From Xanthobacter oligotrophicus (GTDB lineage Bacteria; Pseudomonadota; Alphaproteobacteria; Rhizobiales; Xanthobacteraceae), in assembly GCF_008364685.1 (NCBI RefSeq), contig NZ_VTTL01000001.1:600548-664547 (forward strand): DNA of 64,000 bases, in the 5' to 3' direction. Below the pieces are notes generated by a model, which did not search any database, was not told where the DNA came from, and saw only the letters and a list, made by a program, of their open reading frames with translations. Each line of letters starts with the position of its first letter. The first letter of the stretch is position 1. Below are positions 43,460-51,926 of this stretch, piece by piece. A program made the position numbers and the translations under genes.

Positions 43460-43741
43460 TCAGGTCTTTCGGTTCTGCGCGGAATGGATCACGGCGATGA
43501 CCTCGACATCGCGTGTCGGCAGGACACGATAGGTCACGATGTAGCGCGTGCCCGGAACCGCCGTGACACGCACGCCGGGACGGGATGAAGGCTCGCCGGA
43601 AAAAGGAAACAACGAAAGCCGCTCGAAAGTGGAGAGGAGGCGGGAGACGGTTCGGACAGCAGCGGCCGGGCTTTCCGCGCGGAGATAGGCATCGATCGTC
43701 TCAATGTTCCGGCGCGCGGTCGCGCGCAGGCGAAAGCTCAC
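43460..43741 (-). CDS. RelE/ParE-family toxin
   Basis: 93 residues. The ParE/RelE fold pattern is clear: a helical start (FRLRATARRNIETIDAYL), a basic middle helix, and a beta-rich end with GTRYIVTYRVL and VEVIAVIHSAQNR, where the closing His and Arg are typical. RelE members cut mRNA on the ribosome and ParE members poison gyrase; the ParE subgroup is favoured by the N-terminal helix. It overlaps the antitoxin gene by four bases (ATGA). It is likely repressed by its own antitoxin complex, which is the family habit. Confidence 0.85.
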   Translation of the reverse strand: MSFRLRATARRNIETIDAYLRAESPAAAVRTVSRLLSTFERLSLFPFSGEPSSRPGVRVTAVPGTRYIVTYRVLPTRDVEVIAVIHSAQNRKT

Positions 43742-43953
43742 GCCCCCAGTCCGCGCAGGAAGCGCCTCGCCTCCTCTTCCTCCATGACCGGCTCGCCGTC
43801 CTCCAGCGCCTTGCGCACCTCCTCCTCCTGCTCGGGGGTGAGCACATAGACCTCCCCTTCGAGCACCGAGAGGAATTCACGGGCGAGCGCATCCTGCTCG
43901 GCGTCGGGCAGGGTTTCGAGCCTCTCGATGAGTTCGCGCATCAGCTTGGTCAT
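43738..43953 (-). CDS. Antitoxin of the RelE/ParE-type module
   Basis: 71 residues, acidic and mostly helical: an N-terminal helix (LMRELIERLETLPDAEQDAL), then a Glu-rich region. It precedes and overlaps the toxin gene, the usual order. I take the ATG at 43953 because a GGAG lies seven bases upstream of it; another ATG 12 bases earlier (43965) has no such site. It does not show an obvious ribbon-helix-helix or AbrB DNA-binding pattern, so autoregulation is uncertain. Confidence 0.78.
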   Translation of the reverse strand: MTKLMRELIERLETLPDAEQDALAREFLSVLEGEVYVLTPEQEEEVRKALEDGEPVMEEEEARRFLRGLGA

Positions 43954-43975
43954 GGCCGGCTCCATGTGTCCGACG

Positions 43976-43981
43976 AGTATA
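43976..43981 (-). promoter_or_regulatory. Possible -10 box of the toxin-antitoxin operon
   Basis: TATACT on the minus strand, 22 bases before the antitoxin ATG, in the 76-base gap after rarA. No good -35 box is seen at the expected place. Confidence 0.3.
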
Positions 43982-44029
43982 CGCCAGAGCGGCCACCACC
44001 GCACGGGGGCTCGGCGCACCGGCGGCGAC

Positions 44030-45340
44030 TCACGGCTCCCCGCGCTCGGCCCGCAGGCGCGCCCAATAGTCCATGCGCTTCTTTATCTCCCGCTCGAAGC
44101 CACGCTCCACCGGGTGGTAGAAGCTCTGCCGGCCGAGGGCCTCGGGGAAATAGTTCTGGCCGGAGAAGGCGTCCGGCGCGTCGTGGTCGTAGCGATAGCC
44201 GGCGCCGTAGCCCTCGCCCTTCATCAGCTTGGTGGGGGCGTTGAGGATATGCTTGGGCGGCATCAGGGAACCGCCCTCCTTCGCCGCCCGCTTGGCTGCT
44301 GAGAACGCCTTGTAGACGGCATTCGACTTGGGCGCGGTGGCCACATAGACCACCGCCTGGGCCAGGGCCAGCTCGCCCTCCGGCGAGCCGAGGAAGTCGA
44401 AGGCGTCCTTGGCCGCATTGCAGACCACAAGCGCCTGCGGATCGGCATTGCCGATATCTTCCACCGCCATGCGCACGATGCGCCGGGCGAGGAACAGGGG
44501 CGCCTCTCCGGCATCCAGCATGCGGGCGAAATAATACAGCGCCGCGTCGGGATCGGAGCCGCGCACCGCCTTGTGCAGGGCGGAGATGAGGTTGTAGTGA
44601 CCGTCCTCGCTCTTGTCGTAGATGGGCGCGCGCCGCTGCACGACATCGGCCAGCGCAGCCACGTCGAACACCTCCCCGGCCCGCGCCGCCCGCCACACCT
44701 CCTCGGCGAGGGTGAGCGAGGCCCGCCCATCCCCGTCCGCCATGTTGAGAAGCGCGAAGCGGGCGTCCTCGGTGAGCGGCAGGGCCTTGCCCTCCACCTC
44801 CTCCGCCCGCGTGAGCAGGCGGGCGATGGCGTCCTGATCCAGCGACTTGAACACCAGCACGCGGGCGCGGGACAACAACGCCGCATTCAGCTCGAACGAC
44901 GGGTTCTCGGTGGTGGCGCCCACCAGGGTGACGGTGCCGTCCTCCATCACCGGCAGGAAGCTGTCCTGCTGGGCGCGGTTGAAGCGATGGATCTCGTCCA
45001 CGAACAGGAGCGTCGCCTTGCCCACCAGACGGCGGGCGCGGGCCTGCTCGAACACCTTCTTGAGGTCGGCGACGCCGGAAAAGATGGCCGAGATCTGCTC
45101 GAAATGCAGGTCAGTTGCGGAGGCGAGCAGGCGCGCCACCGTGGTCTTGCCCGTGCCCGGCGGCCCCCACAGGATGAGGGAGCCTAGCGAGCGCGTCTCC
45201 AGCATGCGGGTGAGCACGCCGTCCGGCCCCACCAGATGGTCCTGGCCCACCACTTCGGCAAGCCGGGCCGGCCGCAGCCGGTCGGCGAGCGGGCGCGGCA
45301 CATCGCTGCCCAGTCCCGCCGCCTCGAACAGATCGGCCAT
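44030..45340 (-). CDS. rarA: Replication-associated recombination protein A (MgsA/RarA AAA+ ATPase)
   Basis: 436 residues. RarA acts at stalled replication forks and is related to the clamp-loader subunits. The AAA+ motifs are Walker A WGPPGTGKTT near residue 58, Walker B LLFVDEIHRFNRAQQD, sensor GATTENPSF and the C-terminal MgsA domain with SDPDAALYYFARML and EDIGNADPQAL. The end has the typical YRYDHDAPDAFSGQNYFPE. The ATG at 45340 (MADLFEAAG) is preferred over the frame's earlier start at 45382. The gene precedes the toxin-antitoxin module and follows the protease gene at 100 bases. Confidence 0.95.
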   Translation of the reverse strand: MADLFEAAGLGSDVPRPLADRLRPARLAEVVGQDHLVGPDGVLTRMLETRSLGSLILWGPPGTGKTTVARLLASATDLHFEQISAIFSGVADLKKVFEQARARRLVGKATLLFVDEIHRFNRAQQDSFLPVMEDGTVTLVGATTENPSFELNAALLSRARVLVFKSLDQDAIARLLTRAEEVEGKALPLTEDARFALLNMADGDGRASLTLAEEVWRAARAGEVFDVAALADVVQRRAPIYDKSEDGHYNLISALHKAVRGSDPDAALYYFARMLDAGEAPLFLARRIVRMAVEDIGNADPQALVVCNAAKDAFDFLGSPEGELALAQAVVYVATAPKSNAVYKAFSAAKRAAKEGGSLMPPKHILNAPTKLMKGEGYGAGYRYDHDAPDAFSGQNYFPEALGRQSFYHPVERGFEREIKKRMDYWARLRAERGEP

Positions 45341-45440
45341 GGGTGCTTCTCTCGTCCTCTCGCTCGCGTTTCTTAAACCCACGGCCCCGGTCTTCCACCG
45401 ACGCCGAAAGGGTTTCGCTCAGGTGCGGCGGGCCGTCGAC

Positions 45441-46931
45441 TCAGCCCGGCAGCAGCGCGGTGATGGTGCGCCCGGCGCGCCCCACAGTCACCCGCCAGGC
45501 CCGCAGCGGCGTGCGCACCAGCTGCTCCAGGTCGCGGGTGCGGGCGACCTTCTCGCCATTCACCTCCACCACCACGTCGCCCGGCTTGAAGCCGGCGGCG
45601 GCAGCGGGGGAATTGTCGTCCACGTCGTAGATCACCACGCCGGTGGCGTTGGCATCCACCTTCAGTTCCTCGGCCACCGCCGGCGACAGGTTCACCACGG
45701 TGGCGCCGGCGAAGGGCGAGCGGGCGCGCACCACCAGTTCGTCGCGCGACACCGTCTCCGGCGCACCCTCCAACACCACCACGAGGCTCACTTCCTTGCC
45801 GCCGCGGTTGACGGCCAGCGCCGCCTTGCCGCCGATGGGCCGGGTGGCGAAGCGGTAGTTAAGCGACTCGGGATCGTCGATGGCCTGCCCCTCCACCGCG
45901 ACGATGAGGTCCCCCAGCCTCAGGCCCGCCTTGGCGGCCGGGCTCTGCGCCACCACGTCCTGCACCAGCACGCCGGTGGGACGCGGCAGGCCGAGGCTTT
46001 CGGCGATGTCGGGCGTCACCCGCTGGAGCCGTGCGCCGAGCCACGGCCGGCGCACCGACTTGGAGCCGCCCTTGGCCTGCTCCACCACCACCCGCACCAT
46101 GTTGACCGGAATGGCGAAGCCGATGCCGATGGAGCCCCCCGAGCGCGAATAGATGGCGCTGTTGATGCCTACCAGCCGCCCCGCCATGTCCACCAGCGCG
46201 CCGCCGGAATTGCCGGGATTGATGGCCGCATCGGTCTGAATAAAGAACTGGTAGTCGGAGATCCCCACCTGGGTGCGCGCCAGCGCGGAGATGATGCCCT
46301 GCGTCACCGTCTGGCCGACACCGAAGGGATCGCCGATGGCCAGCGCCAGGTCGCCCACGGCCAGTTCGTCCGAATTGCCCAGCTCGATGGAGGCAAAGGT
46401 CTCCCTGGCCTCGGTCTTGATGCGCAGCACGGCCAGGTCGGTGCGCTGGTCGCGCAGCAGCACCTCGGCCTCGTACTCGCGCTTGTCATTGAGGGCGATG
46501 CGGATCTCGTCCGCCCCCTCGATGACGTGGAAATTGGTGACGACGATGCCGGCAGGATCCACGATCACGCCCGACCCGAGCGAGCGCTGTACCCGCTCCG
46601 GCGCGCGCAGGCCGGGACCACCCTGCCCGCCGAAGAAGCGGCGGAAGAAGGGGTCGTCGAAGATGGGATTGGCGCGCTGCTGGGCGGTCTTCTGGGCATA
46701 GACATTGACCACCGCCGGCGCGGTGCGCGCCACGATAGGTGCGAACGAGAGCTTCACCTCGGCGGCGGAGGTCGGCACCTGCGGCTGGATCTGCGCCTGC
46801 GCCTCGACCCGCAAGGGCGCGCCGGCGGCGCGCGCGGGCGCTTCGCCCTGCCCCGCGCCAGCGGCCACGGCGGCCGACGCCAGGGCGCCGGAGCCGAGCA
46901 GGAGGAGCGCGAATGCCATCTGTCTTTTCAT
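45441..46931 (-). CDS. HtrA/DegQ-type periplasmic serine protease
   Basis: 496 residues. A signal peptide (about 1-24, ending AAVAAG) directs it to the periplasm, where such proteases degrade or refold misfolded proteins. The trypsin-like triad is H135 (VVTNFHVIEGAD), D165 (RTDLAVLR) and S242 (NPGNSGGALVD). Two PDZ domains follow (about 290-380 and 400-490; YRFATRPIGG and GDVVVEVNGEKV are parts). The start at 46931 is set by the signal peptide; the frame is open to 47078. It lies between a radical SAM gene and rarA, at a place where related genomes often carry degQ after rplQ. Confidence 0.93.
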   Translation of the reverse strand: MKRQMAFALLLLGSGALASAAVAAGAGQGEAPARAAGAPLRVEAQAQIQPQVPTSAAEVKLSFAPIVARTAPAVVNVYAQKTAQQRANPIFDDPFFRRFFGGQGGPGLRAPERVQRSLGSGVIVDPAGIVVTNFHVIEGADEIRIALNDKREYEAEVLLRDQRTDLAVLRIKTEARETFASIELGNSDELAVGDLALAIGDPFGVGQTVTQGIISALARTQVGISDYQFFIQTDAAINPGNSGGALVDMAGRLVGINSAIYSRSGGSIGIGFAIPVNMVRVVVEQAKGGSKSVRRPWLGARLQRVTPDIAESLGLPRPTGVLVQDVVAQSPAAKAGLRLGDLIVAVEGQAIDDPESLNYRFATRPIGGKAALAVNRGGKEVSLVVVLEGAPETVSRDELVVRARSPFAGATVVNLSPAVAEELKVDANATGVVIYDVDDNSPAAAAGFKPGDVVVEVNGEKVARTRDLEQLVRTPLRAWRVTVGRAGRTITALLPG

Positions 46932-47074
46932 GTCGTGAACCTGCGATGCAGTGTCGAACCCGCCCAGCTTGAACCGACCCCGGGGCAGCCAACGGGTCTG
47001 ACGCCCCGGGCCTGCGACCATCTTGATCCGGACCGCCGAGCCATCCGGCGGTGGCGCCTCACGGAACCTGCCCG

Positions 47075-48067
47075 TCACCGCCTCAGAACGCGCTGCAGGG
47101 CGCTGCCTACTCGCTTCAGCAAATGCGGCGGAACAAAGGACGGGACTGTCGGGAGCGGTGTGGTGAATGTCGGGCCGGTGTACTTCAGGTCGGTGTATTT
47201 GCGGCAGAAATAAAAGCAGTACTCTGAATTGCAGGGGCTCAGCCCGGCAAGCGGCGCGAAAGTCCGCGCCAGGATGTTGCCCTGCAGCGTGGTGTCCAGC
47301 CCGCAGCGGAACACATCCCCCCGCGGCTCGATTCGCACGAAGCGGCTTCCGGCCGCGCAGGTCTTGCCCCGAAAAGTCGGCGTGCCAGCGAGAAAGTCGT
47401 CATCGGCGAACGGATCGATGGTCGGCGGCTCGGATCGCGCCGCGCGCCAGTCGCCATAGGCCGACCGGGCCCGACGGCTCATGGCCCGGAAAGCCTCCCG
47501 TTCCACCGCATCATAGGCGTCAGGATACTGCCGGCCGCGATAGCTGCCGCGCAGCAGCTTGGGCACGGGCACCAGCCCCGGCACCGTCACCTGGCGCGCG
47601 ACCTCGTCAGCCGCCTCCAGCACCTGCGGGGTCGCCACCACTGAGACGAAAATGGAAAACCCCGCCTCGTGCAGCAACGCCAGATTGCGGTTGAAAATCT
47701 CCAGCCCCCGCCGACGCGTGCGCTCGTCGGGGTGGAGGCCCGCATTGATCACGCTGACGCGCGCGGGATTGATGCGCCGCGCGAAATCGCCAAGCGAGGC
47801 CTGGGTCAGGTTGCTGTTCAGGGAGATGAAATGGTGCCGGGTGAGCGCGGCGCACAGATCCACGAAATCGGGATAGGCCGAGGGCTCGCCGCCAGTGAGG
47901 TGCAGGAGAAAGGTCAGCCCGGTGGCGGAAAACGCATCCGCCCATTCATCTGGGGTGCCGTACCGCACCGTCTTTTCCCCCAGGACCTCGCCGGGGAAGA
48001 AACAATAGTCGCACCTGTAGTTGCAGGTGTTGAGAAGCTGCCAATCCGCCTCGATATCGTAATGCAC
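47075..48067 (-). CDS. Radical SAM protein of unknown function
   Basis: 330 residues starting with GTG. C15, C19 and C22 in CNYRCDYC bind the [4Fe-4S] cluster used to cleave S-adenosylmethionine, and LTGGEPSAYPDF is the SAM-binding motif. Further Cys residues cluster near the C-terminus (TCAAG, FRCGLD, SPCNSEYCFYFC), as in SPASM or twitch domains that carry extra clusters and often modify peptides. No precursor peptide gene is seen nearby. The reaction is unknown. It sits between rplQ and the protease gene with about 100 and 144 bases on either side, and the start has GGAG nine bases before it. Confidence 0.85.
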   Translation of the reverse strand: MHYDIEADWQLLNTCNYRCDYCFFPGEVLGEKTVRYGTPDEWADAFSATGLTFLLHLTGGEPSAYPDFVDLCAALTRHHFISLNSNLTQASLGDFARRINPARVSVINAGLHPDERTRRRGLEIFNRNLALLHEAGFSIFVSVVATPQVLEAADEVARQVTVPGLVPVPKLLRGSYRGRQYPDAYDAVEREAFRAMSRRARSAYGDWRAARSEPPTIDPFADDDFLAGTPTFRGKTCAAGSRFVRIEPRGDVFRCGLDTTLQGNILARTFAPLAGLSPCNSEYCFYFCRKYTDLKYTGPTFTTPLPTVPSFVPPHLLKRVGSALQRVLRR

Positions 48068-48120
48068 GATCGGCAGCTCCGGAGCTTGAGAGACGCGCCA
48101 TGGGATGTCTCATGGCATCA

Positions 48121-48155
48121 CATCCGGCGCGGAACTTGAAGCGCCACGCCGGATG
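48121..48155 (-). terminator. Hairpin between rplQ and the radical SAM gene
   Basis: 9-bp stem (48121-48129 with 48147-48155) with a 17-base loop, starting 12 bases after the rplQ stop on the minus strand. There is no T run. Possibly the end of the alpha operon. Confidence 0.4.
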
Positions 48156-48167
48156 GGTCGTCTGTAC

Positions 48168-48590
48168 TCAGGCCGCCTCGGCTTCCGCCGCCGCAGCGGT
48201 GCGGGCGTGATCGGCGGCGCCCTTGGCGTTCACGTCACGATCCACGAACTCGATCACCGCCATGGCCGTGTTGTCGCCGTAGCGGAAACCGGCCTTGATG
48301 ATGCGGGTGTATCCACCCGGACGCTCCTTGTAGCGGGGCGCCAGCACGTCGAAGAGCTTCTTGACGATGGTGACGTCCTTGAGCTCCGCGATCGCCTGGC
48401 GGCGAGCGTGGAGGTCACCGCGACGAGCGAGGGTCACCAGCTTCTCCACCACCGGGCGAAGATCCTTCGCCTTGGGCAGGGTGGTCACGATCTGCTCGTG
48501 GGTGATGAGGGCGCCCGCGAGGTTGGAGAACATCGCCTTGCGATGCTCCCAGGTGCGGTTGAACTTGCGATGTACCTTGCCGTGACGCAT
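48168..48590 (-). CDS. rplQ: 50S ribosomal protein L17
   Basis: 140 residues. L17 binds 23S rRNA near the peptide exit side of the large subunit. The N-terminus [12 protein letters not shown] is nearly invariant, and the core has [18 protein letters not shown] and [17 protein letters not shown]. The final 20 residues are an Ala/Glu-rich tail, common in alphaproteobacteria. It is the last gene of the ribosomal region, 75 bases after rpoA on the same strand. Confidence 0.97.
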   Translation of the reverse strand: MRHGKVHRKFNRTWEHRKAMFSNLAGALITHEQIVTTLPKAKDLRPVVEKLVTLARRGDLHARRQAIAELKDVTIVKKLFDVLAPRYKERPGGYTRIIKAGFRYGDNTAMAVIEFVDRDVNAKGAADHARTAAAAEAEAA

Positions 48591-48665
48591 GACGGCGAAC
48601 TCCTGAAAGATGGCGGCGGACGAGCCGGCGATGTGTGGCGCGGCTCGGGCCGCTTTAGGTTCAGA

Positions 48666-49682
48666 TCAGTAGTGTTCTTCGAAGCGCTTCGCCAGCTCTT
48701 CGATATTCTCCGGCGGCCAGCCGGGCACTTCCATGCCCAGATGCAGGCCAAGGGATGCGAGCACTTCCTTGATCTCGTTGAGCGACTTCCGACCGAAGTT
48801 GGGCGTGCGGAGCATCTCCGTCTCGCTCTTCTGGATCAGGTCGCCGATGTAGACGATGTTGTCGTTCTTCAGGCAGTTGGCCGAGCGCACGGACAGCTCC
48901 AGCTCGTCCACCTTCTTCAGCAGCGCCGGGGAGAACGGCAGCGTCTGGATCGCGGTGGTCTCGCTCTCGCGCTTGGGCTCCTCGAAGTTGACGAAGACCT
49001 CCAGCTGGTCCTGCAGGATGCGCGCCGCATAAGCGAGCGCATCCTCGGCCGTGATCGAGCCGTTGGTCTCGATCTGGAGCGTCAGCTTGTCATAGTCGAG
49101 GATCTGGCCCTCACGGGTGTTCTCGACCTTGTAGGAGACCTTGCGCACCGGCGAATAGAGGCTGTCGATCGGGATAAGGCCGATCGGCGCGTCCTCGGGC
49201 CGGTTGCGGTCGGCGGCGACATAGCCCTTGCCGGTGTCCACCGTGAACTCGATCCGCAGCTCCGCGCCCTCGTCGAGGGTGCAGATGGGCAGGTTCGGGT
49301 TGAGGATGGCCACGTCGCCCACGGTCTGGATGTCGCCGGCCAGGAGCACGCCCGGGCCGGTCTTCTTGGCCACCATGCGCTTGGGGCCATCGCCCTGCAT
49401 GCGGATAGCCACATCCTTCACGTTGAGGATGATGTCGGTGACATCTTCACGCACGCCGGGAATGGACGAGAACTCGTGCAGCACGCCGTCGATATGGATC
49501 GACGTCACGGCCGCGCCCTGAAGCGACGACAGCAGGATGCGGCGCAGGGCATTGCCCAGCGTCATACCGAAGCCACGCTCCAGCGGCTCGGCGATCACGG
49601 TCGCGAAGCGCTTGGGATCGTGACCGGGATTGACCTGCAGCTTCTCGGGCTTGATCAGCTCTTGCCAGTTCTTCTGAATCAC
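48666..49682 (-). CDS. rpoA: RNA polymerase alpha subunit
   Basis: 338 residues. The dimer of alpha is the assembly platform of RNA polymerase; its C-terminal domain contacts UP elements and activators. The N-terminal domain has [21 protein letters not shown] (split over the conserved helix) and the C-terminal domain [21 protein letters not shown] with [15 protein letters not shown] choose the GTG at 49682 (VIQKNWQEL), with AGGTGAAGCAA before it, because the family starts there; a GTG at 49712 is also in frame. It follows rpsK by 144 bases. Confidence 0.96.
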   Translation of the reverse strand: MIQKNWQELIKPEKLQVNPGHDPKRFATVIAEPLERGFGMTLGNALRRILLSSLQGAAVTSIHIDGVLHEFSSIPGVREDVTDIILNVKDVAIRMQGDGPKRMVAKKTGPGVLLAGDIQTVGDVAILNPNLPICTLDEGAELRIEFTVDTGKGYVAADRNRPEDAPIGLIPIDSLYSPVRKVSYKVENTREGQILDYDKLTLQIETNGSITAEDALAYAARILQDQLEVFVNFEEPKRESETTAIQTLPFSPALLKKVDELELSVRSANCLKNDNIVYIGDLIQKSETEMLRTPNFGRKSLNEIKEVLASLGLHLGMEVPGWPPENIEELAKRFEEHY

Positions 49683-49826
49683 TTGCTTCACCTTGCTTTC
49701 TCGCCGGGCCACGGCAGCTGCCGGGGTCTAGTGCCTCAACCGGAGGCCGGACCCGTCCCGATCGGGGAGGAGAAACCGGGCAGACGATCCGCAGGGCATG
49801 AGCCCCGCGGCGAACCGAAGAGCAGA

Positions 49827-50216
49827 TCAGACGCGGCGGCGCTTGCGCGGACGGCAGCCGTTGTGCGGGATCGGCGTCACATCGCGGATGGAGGTGACGA
49901 GGAAACCCGCCGCCTGCAGCGCGCGCAGGGCGGACTCACGTCCCGAGCCGGGGCCGGAGACTTCCACCTCGAGGGTGCGCATGCCGTGCTCGGCAGCCTT
50001 GCGGGCCGCGTCCTCGGCCGCCACCTGGGCGGCGTACGGCGTGGACTTGCGCGAACCCTTGAACCCCATGGCGCCGGCCGAGGACCAGGAGATGGTGTTG
50101 CCCTGGGCGTCGGTGATGGTGATCATGGTGTTGTTGAACGAGGCGTTCACATGCGCCACGCCCGAGGCAATGTTCTTGCGCTCGCGGCGCTTAACGCGGG
50201 TAGCTTCCTTGGCCAT
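49827..50216 (-). CDS. rpsK: 30S ribosomal protein S11
   Basis: 129 residues, standard length. S11 helps form the mRNA exit region of the small-subunit platform. The core reads [31 protein letters not shown] in two conserved pieces, and the end is [18 protein letters not shown], nearly invariant. It lies between rpsM and rpoA, as in other alpha operons. Confidence 0.97.
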   Translation of the reverse strand: MAKEATRVKRRERKNIASGVAHVNASFNNTMITITDAQGNTISWSSAGAMGFKGSRKSTPYAAQVAAEDAARKAAEHGMRTLEVEVSGPGSGRESALRALQAAGFLVTSIRDVTPIPHNGCRPRKRRRV

Positions 50217-50337
50217 TCTACTTTTGATCCTTCAGGCGCGCCCGTAACTCCAGGCGCTCGGGATGGCCCTTGCGGGGGCCGGACAACGGACGAGGCCGGC
50301 GAAGCCGGCCTCTCCTTTCAAAGGGTCTTGCGACCGA

Positions 50338-50706
50338 TCACTTCTTCTTGCCGGCGATGGCCTTGGCCGGCCCCTTGCGGGTGCGGGCATTGGTGTGGGT
50401 CCGCTGACCGCGCACCGGCAGGCCGCGACGATGGCGCAGGCCGCGATAGCAGCCGAGGTCCATCAGCCGCTTGATGTTCATGGCAACTTCGCGGCGCAGG
50501 TCGCCTTCCACCACGTAGTCGCGGTCGATGGCTTCGCGGATCTGCAGCACTTCCTGGTCGGTGAGCTGGTTCACGCGACGCTCGGCCGGGATACCGACCT
50601 TGGTCACGATCTCCTCGGCATTCTTCGCGCCGATGCCGTGGATGTACTGGAGCGCGATGACCACGCGCTTGTTGGTCGGAATGTTGACGCCTGCGATACG
50701 AGCCAC
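50338..50706 (-). CDS. rpsM: 30S ribosomal protein S13
   Basis: 122 residues from the GTG at 50706 ([15 protein letters not shown]), the standard length; the frame is open to 50865 but the extra part is not ribosomal. S13 sits in the head of the small subunit and contacts tRNA and the large subunit. [20 protein letters not shown] is the conserved C-terminal rRNA-binding part. A GAGAG precedes the start. rpmJ and rpsD, which accompany this operon in some bacteria, are absent. Confidence 0.96.
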   Translation of the reverse strand: MARIAGVNIPTNKRVVIALQYIHGIGAKNAEEIVTKVGIPAERRVNQLTDQEVLQIREAIDRDYVVEGDLRREVAMNIKRLMDLGCYRGLRHRRGLPVRGQRTHTNARTRKGPAKAIAGKKK

Positions 50707-51075
50707 TGCTCTCTCCATGTGACGCCGGCGGGCCTTTCGGCACGCTGCGGCGGAATGATCCCCGCGTCCGGTGGAGGCCGGCCCTTGCGGGGGAAAAGGA
50801 AACGCCTCAGATACGACAAAGCAACCGCCCTGCCCGACCCTTTCGGGCGGACCGAACGGCACCAATTCCGAAGCGAGGGAGTGCCCATAGCCGGGATTTA
50901 AGGAAACGTCAAGAGCTACGCGCGAACCAACGGCCCGGATCTTGCTGATGACGCCTCCTGCCCCAGCCTTAAAGGCTCGGCGGGGGGCGCGCGACGAGGT
51001 CCGCGGCGGCAGGAGGCAGAGCGTTGCGAATCGGCCATTTCGCCGGTCCCCTGCCCCGGCAAATGCACCAGCCAG
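50707..51075 (-). other. Long leader region of rpsM (alpha operon)
   Basis: 369 bases between the small unknown gene and rpsM. It contains a 10-bp stem made of GCCTCCTGCC (50953-50962) and GGCAGGAGGC (51008-51017), and nested in its 45-base loop a second stem (50965-50969 with 50973-50977). The promoter of the alpha operon and a translational control element could both be here. No gene is seen. Confidence 0.5.
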
Positions 51076-51333
51076 TCAGCGTGCAGCCAGACGATAGAGC
51101 TTCGCGGCGACAACCTGAGCCCGTGCCGCGTCGCCGCGAAGGCCCATATCCACCTGTTCGATACGGAGAAGGCGGGCGGCCAGAACGTCCACGCTGGCCC
51201 CCGCAGCTACCAGCCCGGCAACGACCGGAACGTAGCTCTCATACTCATCGCGAGCCGCGGCTTCACCCGCGACCCCGATAGGGTCCCAATGATCCAGCAG
51301 GATCTCGCCGACGGCGCAGCAAAGATCCCGCAT
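51076..51333 (-). CDS. Small conserved-looking protein of unknown function between adk and rpsM
   Basis: 85 residues. It begins RDLCCAVGEILLDHWDPIGV, goes on with AARDEYESYVPVVAGLVAAG and ends in a helical stretch LLRIEQVDMGLRGDAARAQ. Pattern and amino acid use look like a real soluble helical protein, with a Trp-Asp-Pro-Ile-Gly motif and a DEY-SYVP motif. The start is four bases after the adk stop, so it is very likely translated from the secY-adk message. I know of similar small proteins in other bacteria but of no function. Confidence 0.7.
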   Translation of the reverse strand: MRDLCCAVGEILLDHWDPIGVAGEAAARDEYESYVPVVAGLVAAGASVDVLAARLLRIEQVDMGLRGDAARAQVVAAKLYRLAAR

Positions 51334-51337
51334 GGCA

Positions 51338-51925
51338 TCACGCCGCTTCAGCCAGCACCCCGTCGATGGCAGCGGTGACCTGATCGATGGGCGCCATGCC
51401 GTCGATCTGCTTCAGCTGGTTGCGCGCCTTGTAGTAGGGCGCCACCACCGCGGTATCGCGGTTGTAGGCCTCAAGGCGGGTCTTGAAGACCACCGGATCG
51501 TCATCCTTGCGCACCGCCTCGCCCTTGGCCTGGGCCTCGGCGGCGCGGTTGAGAATGCGGTTCACCAGCTTCTCCTGGTCCACTACCAACTCAATCACCG
51601 CGTCGAGCTTCATGCCCTTTTCGGCGAGGAGATGATCGAGGGCCTCGGCCTGCGCCACCGTGCGCGGGAAGCCATCGAGAATGAAGCCGTTCTTCGCATC
51701 CGGCGAATCGAGGCGCTCGGCAATGATGCCGATCACGATCTCGTCGGAGACGAGGCCGCCGGCATCCATGACCGCCTTCGCCTTCAGGCCCACCGGCGTA
51801 CCGGCGGCCACGGCGGCGCGCAACATGTCGCCGGTCGAGAGCTGGACGATCCCATGACGGGTGACCAGCCGTTGTGCCTGGGTTCCCTTGCCCGCCCCGG
51901 GCGGCCCGAGCAGCACCAGCCTCAT
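51338..51925 (-). CDS. adk: Adenylate kinase
   Basis: 195 residues, the short form without a zinc-binding lid. It interconverts ATP plus AMP and two ADP in the cytoplasm. The P-loop [10 protein letters not shown] is at residues 8-17, followed by LSTGDMLR, the AMP-binding [10 protein letters not shown], and a reduced lid. One base separates its ATG from the secY stop, so translation is coupled. The secY-adk order is conserved in bacteria. Confidence 0.96.
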   Translation of the reverse strand: MRLVLLGPPGAGKGTQAQRLVTRHGIVQLSTGDMLRAAVAAGTPVGLKAKAVMDAGGLVSDEIVIGIIAERLDSPDAKNGFILDGFPRTVAQAEALDHLLAEKGMKLDAVIELVVDQEKLVNRILNRAAEAQAKGEAVRKDDDPVVFKTRLEAYNRDTAVVAPYYKARNQLKQIDGMAPIDQVTAAIDGVLAEAA

Positions 51926-51926
51926 A

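Noticed and set aside
38993..47213. Long plus-strand frames opposite the TRAP, rarA and protease genes (748 and 788 codons)
   Set aside because: His/Gln/Arg/Glu-rich shadow translations of real minus-strand genes.
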